From the NCBI RefSeq assembly GCF_018304945.1, contig NZ_JAGQEE010000001.1, positions 1,798,001 to 1,862,000 of the forward strand: a stretch of 64,000 bases of DNA, given 5' to 3'. The notes under the pieces were generated by a model. The model was not told the DNA's origin, made no database searches, and worked only from the letters and a program-made list of their open reading frames with translations. The position numbers and the translations under genes were made by a program. This document shows, one piece after another, positions 36,377 to 45,698 of this stretch (the first letter of the stretch is position 1; every line of letters begins with the position of its first letter). Origin of the DNA: Collimonas humicola. GTDB lineage: Bacteria > Pseudomonadota > Gammaproteobacteria > Burkholderiales > Burkholderiaceae_D.

Positions 36377-38638
36377 TTGCCCAATACATATTCAAACCGC
36401 CTTGCGGCGCCGAGGCTGCGCAGGCTGCCTGCGGCCGTTCACTTTGCCATCCTTGCCATGTGCGCGGCGTCCGCGCCGGCATTTGCGGAGCAGCCGCCAC
36501 TATTGGCCGGTAACTATGCTGCCGCTCACCGGCTCGATGAGATATCGGTGACGGCGACCCGCAGCGAAACCGCGGTCTCGCAGACGCCCAGCAGCATCTC
36601 GGTGATCAGCGCCGACACCATAGAGGAACAGCAGCCCAGGGATGTCAAGGACCTGCTGCGCTACGAACCGGGCGTGACCGTCCGCCACGGCCCCTATCGT
36701 CCGACCTCCGCTGCCACTGCAGGCGGCCGCGGCGGCAACGAGGGCATCAATATCCGTGGCCTGGAAGGCAACCGCATCCTGCTGATGGAAGACGGCATCC
36801 GCCTGCCCAGTTCATTTTCATTCGGGCCGCTGGAAGCCGGCCGCGGCGACTATGTCGAGATGGACATGTACAAGCGGGTGGAAATCCTGCGCGGTCCGGC
36901 CTCGGCCATGTACGGCAGCGACGGCCTGACCGGCGCGGTCAATTTCATCACCAAGGATCCCGCCGATTTCCTGAAAATCTTCAACAAGCCGACTTACTTC
37001 TCGATCAAGCCGACCTACGATTCCACCGATGGCAGCACCTCGACCACCGCGGTGGCAGCTTTCGGCGGCGAACGTTTTGAAGGCTTGCTGATCGCCAACA
37101 AGCGCGACGGCCACGAGGTCGACACCAAAGGCACGCGCAATATCAACGGCCCGAACCGCGATACCGCCAATCCTCAGAATATCCATGGCGATGCCCTGCT
37201 CGGCAAGCTGGTGTTCAAGGCCAGCGCGCAAGACACTTTCAGCGCGGCGATCAGCCACCAGGAGCAGAAGACCGATTCCGACGTGCTGTCCGCCGTCACC
37301 AAAAGCACTTTGGCGCTGCGCGCCAACGACAAGCTGGAGCGCAACCGCTACAGCCTGGCTTACGATTTCAAGGACAGCGCCAACCGCTATTTCCAGAACG
37401 CCCACGCCCAGCTTTACTTCCAGGAAGCCAAGACCAATCAGTTCTCCTATGAACAGCGATTCCCGATGGTCGACCGCACGCGCGCCAACACCTACCAGGA
37501 ACGCACTGTCGGCGGCTCGGCCCAGGCCGAAAGCAGCTTTGCCACCGGCAGCCTGCAACACAAACTGGTATACGGCTTCGATCTCAGTACGGCGCACATC
37601 GAAGGCCTGCGCGACGGCACCGTTCCCGGCGTCGGCGAATCGCCCTTCCCCAGCAAGGCTTTCCCCACCACCGACTACACCCTGTTCGGCGCGTTTTTAC
37701 AGGATGAATTCCGCCTGTCGCGGAATAGTCCGCTCACCATCACGCCGGGTCTGCGCTTCGACGGCTACCGCCTGACTCCGCAGAAGAACGATCCGGCGTA
37801 CACCGGCAAGCCGACCGATTCCAGCGGTAACGCAGTATCGCCGCGGCTGGCGCTGATGTACGAGATCAGTCCTGCCCTGCTGCCCTATATCCAATATGCG
37901 CGCGGCTTCCGCACGCCGACGCCGGACCAGGTCAACAACAGTTTCGGCAATCCGATCTATGGCTACGCCACCATCGGCAATCCGGACTTGAAGCCGGAAA
38001 CCAGCAACACCTTTGAACTTGGCCTGCGCGGCAAGCTGAGCGGCGGCGATAACGTCCTGCGCTACAGCATGGCGGCATTCACCGGCCGCTACAGCAACTT
38101 CATCTCGCAGGAAGTAGTCAGCGGCAGCGGCCGGCCCTTCGTCGATCCCTTGATCTATCAGTACGTGAACCGGGCCAAGGCCCGCATCAGCGGCGCCGAA
38201 GCGCGTATCGACTGGCAGCTCGCCAACGGCATCGGCGTCAAGGCCGGCATGGCGTACACCAAGGGCCATACCGAAGGCGCCGACGGCAGCAGCACGCCGC
38301 TCGACACCGTCAACCCATTCATGGCGGTGCTCGGCCTGCGCTACGAGCCGAGCGAAGTCTGGTACGGCCAGGCCGATGTCATCTACCAAAGCGCCAAGCG
38401 CCGCAGCGACATGAGCAAACAGACTGATTTCGCACCGCCGGCGGCGTTCGTGATGGACCTGCGCGGCGGCCACAACATCAGCAAGAACGTGGCGCTGTAC
38501 GCCGGCATCCACAACCTGTTCAACCGCCGGTACTGGAACTGGCCGGACGTGCGCGGGCTGGCTGACAGCTCCACCGTCAAGGATGCCTACACGGCCCCCG
38601 GCCGCAGTTTCAACGTCGGCTTGAAATTCCAGTACTAA
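36377..38638 (+). CDS. hmuR: TonB-dependent heme/hemoglobin receptor
   Basis: An outer-membrane receptor bringing heme into the periplasm with TonB energy. The signal peptide ends near residue 37 (PAFA/EQ). The TonB box region is ISVTATRSE, the plug domain includes RGLEGNRILLMEDGIRLP and GPASAMYGSDGLTGAVNF, and the barrel has the heme-receptor pair FRTP (for FRAP) and NPDLKPE (for NPNL). Length is 753 residues, ending in FQY as outer-membrane proteins do. The start is TTG, with GGAG nine bases upstream and no usable ATG before the signal peptide. Confidence 0.93.
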   Translation: MPNTYSNRLAAPRLRRLPAAVHFAILAMCAASAPAFAEQPPLLAGNYAAAHRLDEISVTATRSETAVSQTPSSISVISADTIEEQQPRDVKDLLRYEPGVTVRHGPYRPTSAATAGGRGGNEGINIRGLEGNRILLMEDGIRLPSSFSFGPLEAGRGDYVEMDMYKRVEILRGPASAMYGSDGLTGAVNFITKDPADFLKIFNKPTYFSIKPTYDSTDGSTSTTAVAAFGGERFEGLLIANKRDGHEVDTKGTRNINGPNRDTANPQNIHGDALLGKLVFKASAQDTFSAAISHQEQKTDSDVLSAVTKSTLALRANDKLERNRYSLAYDFKDSANRYFQNAHAQLYFQEAKTNQFSYEQRFPMVDRTRANTYQERTVGGSAQAESSFATGSLQHKLVYGFDLSTAHIEGLRDGTVPGVGESPFPSKAFPTTDYTLFGAFLQDEFRLSRNSPLTITPGLRFDGYRLTPQKNDPAYTGKPTDSSGNAVSPRLALMYEISPALLPYIQYARGFRTPTPDQVNNSFGNPIYGYATIGNPDLKPETSNTFELGLRGKLSGGDNVLRYSMAAFTGRYSNFISQEVVSGSGRPFVDPLIYQYVNRAKARISGAEARIDWQLANGIGVKAGMAYTKGHTEGADGSSTPLDTVNPFMAVLGLRYEPSEVWYGQADVIYQSAKRRSDMSKQTDFAPPAAFVMDLRGGHNISKNVALYAGIHNLFNRRYWNWPDVRGLADSSTVKDAYTAPGRSFNVGLKFQY

Positions 38639-38665
38639 CCATTCAACTTCCCGGAGGAGAACCTC

Positions 38666-39760
38666 ATGCTTACCACCACTCGCAATCCGCAGTCCGATGC
38701 ACAGCAGCTGCGCGCGCAATTCCTTGCCGCCAAGCGCGACCGGACGCTGCGCAACCGCGACGCCGCGGCCGCCATCGGCGTTTCCGAAGGCGAAGCGCTG
38801 GCCGCCTGCGTTGGCGCAGAAGCAATCCGGCTGCTGCCGGATTTCATCGATATTTTTGAAGAAATGCCGCGGCTGGGCGCGGTCATGGCGCTTACCCGCA
38901 ACGACAACGTAGTGCATGAAAAGGATGGCCTGTACGAAAAGATGAGCCACAACGGCCAGGTCGGCCTGGCGCTGGGCGAAGCCATCGATCTGCGGATTTT
39001 CTACAAGCAGTGGCATTTCGGCTGCGCCGTCATCGAAGAAATCACCCGCGGGACCGAAACCAGCTTGCAGAAAAGCTTGCAGTTCTATGACCTGCACGGC
39101 GAAGCGGTGCATAAGGTGTTTCTGCGCGAGCACAGCAACCACGCAGCTTTCGATGAGCTGGTGGCGCGTTGGCGCGATCCGCAGCAGCTGCCCGGCATCG
39201 CGGTTGAACCGGCGCCGCCGGCCGTCATCGACAAGAATGATGCCGACATCGACGGCGACGGCTTCCGCTCCGCCTGGCGCAACATGACCGACACCCACCA
39301 GTTCTTCGGCCTGCTGCGCGATTTCGGCGTCAGCCGCATCCAGGCGCTGCGCCTGGCGCCGCCGCAATTCGTTCGCCGGGTAGACAACGGCGCCGTCCGC
39401 CTGATCCTCGACCAGGCCGCCGCCAGCGGCTTGCCGATCATGGTATTTGTCGGCAACCGCGGCATGATCCAGATCCATTCCGGCCCCGTCTCCAACATCA
39501 AGCCGATGGGGCCGTGGCTGAACGTGCTGGATCCTGGCTTCAACCTGCATCTGCGCGAAGACAAGATCGCTTCCAGCTGGGTCGTCAGCAAACCCACCAG
39601 CGACGGCGAAGTCACCTCGCTGGAACTGTTCGACGCCGACGGCGGCACCATCGCCATGTTGTTCGGCGTACGCAAGCCGGGCCAGCCGGAACTGCCCGCC
39701 TGGCGCGCGGCGGTAATGAGCCTGCCGCCGCAGCAAACCGAAGCCGAGGCACAAGCGTGA
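38666..39760 (+). CDS. hemS: Heme-degrading/heme-transfer protein HemS
   Basis: A cytoplasmic HemS/HmuS-type protein that receives heme from the ABC importer and stores, transfers or degrades it. The 364 residues form two similar halves (about 1-180 and 190-350); characteristic parts are NDNVVHEKDGLYEKMSHNG, IFYKQWHFGCAV, GMIQIHSGPVSNIKPMGPW and LNVLDPGFNLHL. It follows the receptor by 27 bp after a GGAGGAG ribosome site and overlaps hmuT by four bases (GTGA). Confidence 0.93.
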   Translation: MLTTTRNPQSDAQQLRAQFLAAKRDRTLRNRDAAAAIGVSEGEALAACVGAEAIRLLPDFIDIFEEMPRLGAVMALTRNDNVVHEKDGLYEKMSHNGQVGLALGEAIDLRIFYKQWHFGCAVIEEITRGTETSLQKSLQFYDLHGEAVHKVFLREHSNHAAFDELVARWRDPQQLPGIAVEPAPPAVIDKNDADIDGDGFRSAWRNMTDTHQFFGLLRDFGVSRIQALRLAPPQFVRRVDNGAVRLILDQAAASGLPIMVFVGNRGMIQIHSGPVSNIKPMGPWLNVLDPGFNLHLREDKIASSWVVSKPTSDGEVTSLELFDADGGTIAMLFGVRKPGQPELPAWRAAVMSLPPQQTEAEAQA

Positions 39761-40653
39761 AACATCCTGTCGACAAGCAACGGCGCATGCTGCTGGGAAC
39801 GGCTGCGGCCGGCATGTTGCTGACCGTGCTGCCGGCCCGCGCCGCCGCCAAACCGTTGCGGGTAGCAGTGGCCGGCGGCGCCATCACGGAAGTGGTGTAT
39901 GCGCTGGAGGCCGGCGCCATGCTGATCGGCAGCGACACTACCAGCACCTATCCTGCCGCCGCACTGGCGCTGCCCAAGATGGGCTACCAGCGCGCGTTGT
40001 CGGCGGAAGGCGTACTGTCCTTGCGCCCCGACCTGCTGCTGGCGTCGGCCGAAGCCGGTCCGCCGACGGCATTGCAGCAGATCGCCGCTGCCGGTGTGCG
40101 TGTCGTCACCCTGGCGGAACAACACGATGTGCAATCGGTGCGCGACAAGATCAGCGGCAGCGCCAGGGCGCTGGATCTGGCATTGCGCGGCAACAGCCTG
40201 CTGAAGAGCTTCGACAGCGACTGGCAGGCGGCCATGGCAGACATTCAAAGCCAGCGCCGGCAACAGGTGGGAAAGCCGCCATTGCGGGTGCTGTTCATCC
40301 TCAGCAACAGCGGCACCCAAGCCATGGTCGCCGGTCGCGACACCGCCGCCGACGCCATGATCCGCTATGCCGGCGCCGTCAATGCGCTAGGCGGCAAGGA
40401 TGGCTTCAAAGGCTATAAGCCGCTGACGGCCGAAAGCGCCATCGCCGCCGCGCCCGATGTACTGATGACCACCAGCGAAGGCCTGGCCTCCATGGGAGGC
40501 GTCGAACAGTTGCTGAAGATGCCCGGCCTCGCCTTGACCCCGGCTGCCCGCAACAGGCGTGTGATCGCCGACATGGACGCCTTGCTGCTGCTCGGCTTCG
40601 GCCCGCGGCTACCGGCGGCCCTGCGCCGCCTTGCTGCTCAACTGACTGCCTGA
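39757..40653 (+). CDS. hmuT: Heme ABC transporter, periplasmic binding protein
   Basis: The periplasmic heme-binding component. The 298-residue protein starts at GTG overlapping the hemS stop and has a signal peptide (KHPVDKQRRMLLGTAAAGML, cleavage after PARAAA). The class III binding-protein fold shows in RVAVAGGAITEVVYALEAG, TYPAAALALPKMGYQRALS and DVLMTTSEGLASMGG. Partners HmuU and HmuV follow directly. Confidence 0.92.
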   Translation: MKHPVDKQRRMLLGTAAAGMLLTVLPARAAAKPLRVAVAGGAITEVVYALEAGAMLIGSDTTSTYPAAALALPKMGYQRALSAEGVLSLRPDLLLASAEAGPPTALQQIAAAGVRVVTLAEQHDVQSVRDKISGSARALDLALRGNSLLKSFDSDWQAAMADIQSQRRQQVGKPPLRVLFILSNSGTQAMVAGRDTAADAMIRYAGAVNALGGKDGFKGYKPLTAESAIAAAPDVLMTTSEGLASMGGVEQLLKMPGLALTPAARNRRVIADMDALLLLGFGPRLPAALRRLAAQLTA

Positions 40654-40659
40654 TTCGCT

Positions 40660-41763
40660 ATGTCGTCCTCTTACTCCGCCGTCGCACACACATTCACCGT
40701 TGCAATTTCGCCGCTGGCGCTCGCGCGCCAGTCGCGCCAGCGCATGGTCCTGGCTGTCCTGGCATTACTGCTGCTGGCGGTCATGGCGGTGTGCGCGGGA
40801 CTGGGCGCCTATCGCATCGAACCATGGCAGGTGCCGCGGCTGCTGTGGTCCGGCGCCGAACTTTCGGCAGCGCAAGCGCAGGCACGCGCAGTGCTGCTGG
40901 ATATCCGCCTGCCGCGGGTGCTGCTGGCGGTGCTGGTCGGCTGCGGCTTCGGCGCCGCCGGCAGCGCGCTGCAAGCCTTGTTCCGCAATCCGCTGGCCGA
41001 TCCGGGCCTGATCGGCGTCTCCAGCGGCGCAGCTCTGGGCGCCGCCACCATCATCGTGCTCGGCGGCGTGCTGTGGCCAAGCGCACTCAGCGTGGCCGGC
41101 ATCTATGCGCCGATGCTGGCGGCCTTTGCCGGCGCCCTGGCAGTGGCGTTGCTGGTCTACCGGATCGGCGCCGCCAAAGGTCGCCTGGCGCTGCCCATCC
41201 TGCTGCTGGCCGGGATCGCTTTCAACGCCATCTCGATGGCCGGCATCGGCGTGCTCAGCTTTATCGCCGGCGATGCCCAGCTGCGCACCCTGACCTTCTG
41301 GAATCTCGGCAGCCTGGCCAGCGCGCACTGGTCCTTGCTGGCGGTAGCTGCACCCGTGGTGCTGCTGTGCGTGGCGGCCATGGCGCGCCACTCGGCAGCC
41401 TTGAATGCCATGCTGCTGGGAGAAGCAGAAGCCCAGCACCTGGGCGTGCCGGTACAGCACGTCAAGCGCCAGGTGCTGATCGTCAGTTCGCTGTGCGTCG
41501 GCGGCCTGGTGGCCTGCACCGGCACCATCGGCTTCATCGGCCTGGTGGCGCCGCACTGCATCCGCCTCGCCTGCGGCCCCGACCAGCGCGTGGTGCTGCC
41601 GGGCGCCATGCTGTTCGGCGCGCTGCTGACCCTGCTGGCCGACCTGGCGGCGCGCACCATGGCGGCGCCGGCGGAACTGCCCTTGGGCATACTCACGGCG
41701 CTGCTTGGCGGCCCCTTCTTCATCGTGCTGCTGTGGCGCCGCCGCGCGCAACTTGGCTTGTAG
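40660..41763 (+). CDS. hmuU: Heme ABC transporter permease
   Basis: A FecCD/BtuC-family permease of 367 residues with about 9-10 membrane segments. Family-typical stretches are IRLPRVLLAVLVGCGFGAAG, NPLADPGLIGVSSGAALGA and IGFIGLVAPHCIRL (the L-loop contacting the ATPase). It starts six bases after hmuT and is followed by hmuV after 30 bp. Confidence 0.94.
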   Translation: MSSSYSAVAHTFTVAISPLALARQSRQRMVLAVLALLLLAVMAVCAGLGAYRIEPWQVPRLLWSGAELSAAQAQARAVLLDIRLPRVLLAVLVGCGFGAAGSALQALFRNPLADPGLIGVSSGAALGAATIIVLGGVLWPSALSVAGIYAPMLAAFAGALAVALLVYRIGAAKGRLALPILLLAGIAFNAISMAGIGVLSFIAGDAQLRTLTFWNLGSLASAHWSLLAVAAPVVLLCVAAMARHSAALNAMLLGEAEAQHLGVPVQHVKRQVLIVSSLCVGGLVACTGTIGFIGLVAPHCIRLACGPDQRVVLPGAMLFGALLTLLADLAARTMAAPAELPLGILTALLGGPFFIVLLWRRRAQLGL

Positions 41764-41793
41764 CGTCACCCTAAAATTTTCTGGAAAACCATC

Positions 41794-42603
41794 ATGCTAG
41801 CGGCAATCAATCTTTCTCTGCAGCGCGGCGACAAAACCATCCTGCGCAATCTGGACCTGCACATCCAGCCGGGTCAGATCGTAGCTTTGCTGGGCCGTAA
41901 CGGCGCCGGCAAAAGCAGCCTGCTGAAAGCCATGTCGGGAGAATTCCACGGCGGGCTGCAAAGCGGCAATGCCCGCTTGAGCGGGCATATATCGATCAAC
42001 CATATCGCCCTCGATCAAATGAACTCGCACCAGCTGGCACAGATCCGGGCGGTGCTGCCGCAAAGCGTGCAGTTTTCCTTCCCCTTCACAGCGATGGAAA
42101 TCGCCTTGCTGGGCCGCTATCCGCATGGCGGCGGTGCGAATGATCGCCTGATTGCGATGGAAGCCCTGGCGCTGGCCGGCGCCGCCGCCCTGGCGGACCG
42201 CGATGTCACCACTCTTTCCGGCGGCGAACTGGCGCGGGTACAGTTCGCTCGCGTGCTGGCGCAGCTGCGGCCGGCCGCTAGCGAACAGGAAACCCTGCCG
42301 GCGGCACGTTACCTGTTGCTGGATGAACCAACCGCCGCGCTGGATCTGGCGCACCAGCATCATCTGCTGCGCACCTTGCGGCAACTGGCCAAGGAATGGC
42401 ATATCGGCGTGCTGGCGATCATGCATGACCCCAACCTGGCGGCGCGCTATGCCGACCAGCTAGCCTGGCTGGCGGACGGCGCCTTGCTGGTGCAGGACAC
42501 CCCGGCGCTGAGCATGACGCCGGATATCGTCAGGACTTGTCTCGGGATTGAGGTGGAAGTGGTGCAGCAGGCCGGCAAGCCGCCGTTTGCGATGCCGGCC
42601 TGA
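41794..42603 (+). CDS. hmuV: Heme ABC transporter ATP-binding protein
   Basis: The ATPase driving heme import. Walker A is GRNGAGKSS (about residues 32-40), the signature is LSGGELARVQFARVL and Walker B with the catalytic Glu is YLLLDEPT; the H-loop is IMHD. Length is 269 residues. It is the last gene of the heme operon; its stop is 3 bp from the stop of the oppositely oriented unknown gene, leaving no room for an intrinsic terminator. Confidence 0.95.
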   Translation: MLAAINLSLQRGDKTILRNLDLHIQPGQIVALLGRNGAGKSSLLKAMSGEFHGGLQSGNARLSGHISINHIALDQMNSHQLAQIRAVLPQSVQFSFPFTAMEIALLGRYPHGGGANDRLIAMEALALAGAAALADRDVTTLSGGELARVQFARVLAQLRPAASEQETLPAARYLLLDEPTAALDLAHQHHLLRTLRQLAKEWHIGVLAIMHDPNLAARYADQLAWLADGALLVQDTPALSMTPDIVRTCLGIEVEVVQQAGKPPFAMPA

Positions 42604-42606
42604 ATC

Positions 42607-43695
42607 TCACTTCAAGTCAGCAGCCGGTTCAGCTTCCGCAAAGCCGGCTTTGAATTTCGGCCAAAACATCTCTCCCCATGCCTTGAGCTTATCGACATAG
42701 GCGACTTTTTCCGGATAGCGACCGATATTGTTCCCACGCCAATCCATGTCGGCATACGACATCACTGTATTGGAAGAAATGCCTTCGGCCTCAGGGCTAA
42801 ACAGATAGTGCACCTCCATGCCGCCCCATTTTGCAAACCGGATGAAATGAACGTCAACCAAGTCTTGCGGGTAAGTTACGCCTTTAGCGGTAAGGTCCCC
42901 CGCAGCAGCGCGGTCGATAACACTGATATTGATGGATCGATCTGCCCACTGCTGCCATGGCGGCGTAAAGTAACTATGAATGAGCCAGCAAGCTTCATTA
43001 TCAAATGGGATCACCTCTTCAATTGAGACGAAATTTCGAGTGGGGTCGGCTTTCGTGCACGACTTCGCTTCATTAAATCCTGCTCCAGGATTATCTTTGC
43101 TCTTCAACACATATCCGCTGAGAGCAGCGACTAGGCGCTTATTTTCTATTTTCCCAAAGAAAAATCCGTTTCCCGTTGCGGTAGGCACTTTTATGCCAAT
43201 AGCCGCAAGTCGAACCCAATTACCTGGGGGAAGCGGAAGCTTGAATCCATCAATCTGAATCGATCCGCTGTAGAGACGTCCCATGGTTGCATTGTTGATG
43301 CCGCTGCTGCCATCCGACTTGGCGTCGGTAGTCACCATCGACACACTTGCCGTCTTTGGCATCGCAGCGGCCGCGGCAACATCGACTGCCGGTTTGGAAT
43401 GTGCTGCCACTGCACTACCGGTTACTGGCGTGGCCGGACCTGCCTGATTTTTTGCGGCTACTACCGGTGTCTTAGGTAAAGGCAATACCGGCAACACCGT
43501 TTTCTGTGAAAGATAGTCAGCCGTATTTTTTACCGTATTAGCGGGCTTCTGCTTTCCATCCAGAGGTTGTGGCGGATAGAGCACAAACAGCATTGTCAGC
43601 AGCAGTGCTGACATGACGGCGAGCCGCCACAGCGGCGCCCTCAACCACAGCGTTCTGAACGTAGCCCACATGCCGGACGACGATGCGGCCTTCAT
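42607..43695 (-). CDS. Unknown single-pass membrane protein, third gene of AAA+ operon
   Basis: I do not recognise this 362-residue protein. A basic N-terminus precedes one transmembrane segment at about 21-40, predicting the rest in the periplasm. Residues 45-135 are a Pro/Ala/Val-rich linker; 140-355 form a compact domain starting GSIQIDGFKLPLPPGNWVRL, with two cysteines (213, 236) that could form a disulfide, and Trp-rich segments (CWLIHSYFTPPWQQW). Its ATG overlaps the AAA+ ATPase stop (ATGA). A by-eye count of one line (43081-43140) gives 50% G+C, below the heme genes. Confidence 0.75.
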   Translation of the reverse strand: MKAASSSGMWATFRTLWLRAPLWRLAVMSALLLTMLFVLYPPQPLDGKQKPANTVKNTADYLSQKTVLPVLPLPKTPVVAAKNQAGPATPVTGSAVAAHSKPAVDVAAAAAMPKTASVSMVTTDAKSDGSSGINNATMGRLYSGSIQIDGFKLPLPPGNWVRLAAIGIKVPTATGNGFFFGKIENKRLVAALSGYVLKSKDNPGAGFNEAKSCTKADPTRNFVSIEEVIPFDNEACWLIHSYFTPPWQQWADRSINISVIDRAAAGDLTAKGVTYPQDLVDVHFIRFAKWGGMEVHYLFSPEAEGISSNTVMSYADMDWRGNNIGRYPEKVAYVDKLKAWGEMFWPKFKAGFAEAEPAADLK

Positions 43696-44945
43696 TTTTC
43701 CGGCTTCGCGATCACGGTATCTCCATCGGTATAAAGCGATACCTTTGTGTAGCCCTTCTGTTTCGCATCGATCAGCGAATCTGAAATCGATTCTTCGATG
43801 GATCGCGCCAGATCGCGCGAAGAAGCGCCTTTCCCAAGTCTGTCGTGGCGACGCATCATATCTATCAGCACGTCGGGATCGATGCCGCCGGTGCTTACGT
43901 CCAGCTCATAATTCTTGATCATCGCTTCGATTTCCAGTGCTGTCACACGCGCGATGTCCAAACCTGAAAGCGCCTTGAAATTAAAGATGCGGTCAATCCG
44001 ATTCAGCACTTCCGTGGCAAATCCCGCTTCCTTCAGCACATTGGTCGAGCTTCGGCGCAGTTCATCCGGATTGTTTGCGTAGGTCACGCTTAGTGCTTGC
44101 ATGGCGTCAGTCGCCGCATTGGTTGTCATGATGAAAATGGCATTGGTCGTGGAAATCTGCTTGCCATCCGACGCCTCTGTCACGAAGCCGTCATTCCATG
44201 CGGTCAGAAAATTTTTGTGGATATCGGGATGGGCCTTTTCGATCTCGTCCAGCAATACGACTGCCTCTGGAGCATCGCGCAATCCCGCCGTCAGCTTGCC
44301 GTAGGTATCCGATCCGACATAGCCTTTGGACGACCCGAACAACTGGCTGGCACCGTGGCCGCCGCTGGAAAACTGCGTCATATCGAAATGCAGCAATTTG
44401 CGCTGCAATTGAACGCTGAGGCATTTAGCCAGATAAGTCTTGCCGGTTCCCGGCGGCCCCGCCAGCATGAAGACGCCAACCGGCTTGCCGCGCTGCTTGA
44501 GCGCAAGCCGGCGCCGGATCTGCGCTGCCATGTCGTCGCACACCGTATCTTGGCCGATCACTTTACTCTTGAGTTCTTGCGCCAGCTGTTCAGCATCAAT
44601 GAAGATCGCAGATGGTTCACTCGCCAATTTTTCTTCGAGAATACGACGATTACTCAAGCGGTCCAGTATGTCCATCATCCAGCCTCTTCCTTCAAGTTTG
44701 CCGCCACTCGAGCGTTCCCGCTCATAAAAATAACCTAAGAATGCAATCGCCCAGGCAAGTATCGCCAAACCGAGGGTAATCCATCCATACGCATGCAAAA
44801 AAACAGCCACGTTGTGGAAATAAGTGCCCATGTCGCTGCCATTTGGGCCGTGCTGCGACCAGAACTGGGCAATCGCAATCCCCGCCATCAGCAAAAAGGC
44901 AACGGGCATCCATTTGTTCGCGGTCGTCAATAGCCAGCGCATCAA
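43692..44945 (-). CDS. Membrane-anchored ClpA/ClpB-D2-type AAA+ ATPase
   Basis: A 417-residue single-ring AAA+ protein. Two N-terminal membrane segments (about 12-29 and 53-72) put the ATPase in the cytosol. Then come Walker A GPPGTGKT (163-170), a pore loop GYVG (208-211) with the threading tyrosine, Walker B VVLLDE (229-234) followed by IEKAHPD as in Clp D2 domains, sensor 1 Asn276 and a likely arginine finger Arg316 (LNRIDRI). The usual sensor-2 GAR is altered to GASSRD (373-378). Clp N-domain, D1 ring and ClpP-docking loop are not seen. Coupled by ATGA at both ends; the substrate is unknown. Confidence 0.85.
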   Translation of the reverse strand: MMRWLLTTANKWMPVAFLLMAGIAIAQFWSQHGPNGSDMGTYFHNVAVFLHAYGWITLGLAILAWAIAFLGYFYERERSSGGKLEGRGWMMDILDRLSNRRILEEKLASEPSAIFIDAEQLAQELKSKVIGQDTVCDDMAAQIRRRLALKQRGKPVGVFMLAGPPGTGKTYLAKCLSVQLQRKLLHFDMTQFSSGGHGASQLFGSSKGYVGSDTYGKLTAGLRDAPEAVVLLDEIEKAHPDIHKNFLTAWNDGFVTEASDGKQISTTNAIFIMTTNAATDAMQALSVTYANNPDELRRSSTNVLKEAGFATEVLNRIDRIFNFKALSGLDIARVTALEIEAMIKNYELDVSTGGIDPDVLIDMMRRHDRLGKGASSRDLARSIEESISDSLIDAKQKGYTKVSLYTDGDTVIAKPEK

Positions 44946-45667
44946 TCGACCTTCACTTTCAAGCCCAGGGTCTGGCCAACGCTCATGACTGGAAATACAG
45001 CCTGCGCAGCACCCGAGCCCAGGCCGACTGTAATGCCGCCGCCCTCTCCATCCAGCACACCGGTCACCTGGATCACGCCGTCGACCGGAACGGGCACCGC
45101 AAAGGTCTGCGGCTTGGTCGTCAATGTAACTGTGCGCGAGTAGCCGCGGCTATCGATGCGCACCACGTCGCCGTCCTCTACATCGGTGTCCCAAAGAGTG
45201 ATCCAGGCGAGTTGAACGGGTGCTGATTTAGTTGGTTTCAAGGCAGGCTGGACTGCAACAGCAGCGCTGTGCTGAGGCGCTTGCTGCGGAACAGGGGCAG
45301 CTGCCGGCTCCGTTTCAGGCGGCAGCAGATCCTTTGCCAGAGCTTCTTTGGCCGAGGGAGAAAGCTGCATGCCATCTAATGCGATCGCGCTATCGTGATC
45401 ACTTACCAACAACAGCCGCATAGACGACAGCGTGGCAAATGCCTGGCTGCGGGCCTGCCGGTCAGAATCGCTGAGATTGTCGGCTGAATGAATGTGTCGC
45501 CAAAAATCCGCGCCAGTCGTTAAAGCGGCAATCCCGGAGATGGCGGCAACGATCACGATAGTCGCGACCAAAGACTTCCCTATGACGGGCCTCAACGAGA
45601 ATCGCCTGTCCTTTTTAGGCGTCGGCGTCAGCGGTAATGGAAACACCCGCTTGTCAAGCTCATCCAT
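44942..45667 (-). CDS. Unknown single-pass membrane protein, first gene of AAA+ operon
   Basis: I do not recognise this 241-residue protein. A basic N-terminus (KKDRRF) precedes one membrane segment at about 28-50, so the C-terminal part should be periplasmic. It has a helical section (55-115), a Pro/Ala/Gln linker (118-150) and a beta-rich C-terminal domain (152-241; VQLAWITLWDTDVEDGDVVR, then Gly-rich repeats). Its stop overlaps the ATPase start (ATGA). The architecture mirrors the third gene: anchor, flexible linker, folded C-terminal domain. Confidence 0.75.
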   Translation of the reverse strand: MDELDKRVFPLPLTPTPKKDRRFSLRPVIGKSLVATIVIVAAISGIAALTTGADFWRHIHSADNLSDSDRQARSQAFATLSSMRLLLVSDHDSAIALDGMQLSPSAKEALAKDLLPPETEPAAAPVPQQAPQHSAAVAVQPALKPTKSAPVQLAWITLWDTDVEDGDVVRIDSRGYSRTVTLTTKPQTFAVPVPVDGVIQVTGVLDGEGGGITVGLGSGAAQAVFPVMSVGQTLGLKVKVD

Positions 45668-45698
45668 TCCACAACTCTCAATATATTTTTCCTCGGCA

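Noticed and set aside
37697-39754. 685-codon minus-strand frame opposite the receptor and hemS
   Set aside because: Antisense to two strongly supported heme genes; the translation shows no recognisable domain.
42607-45667. Type VI secretion (ClpV) interpretation of the AAA+ ATPase
   Set aside because: No Tss genes are nearby, the protein has a single AAA+ ring instead of two, and it carries N-terminal membrane segments that ClpV lacks.
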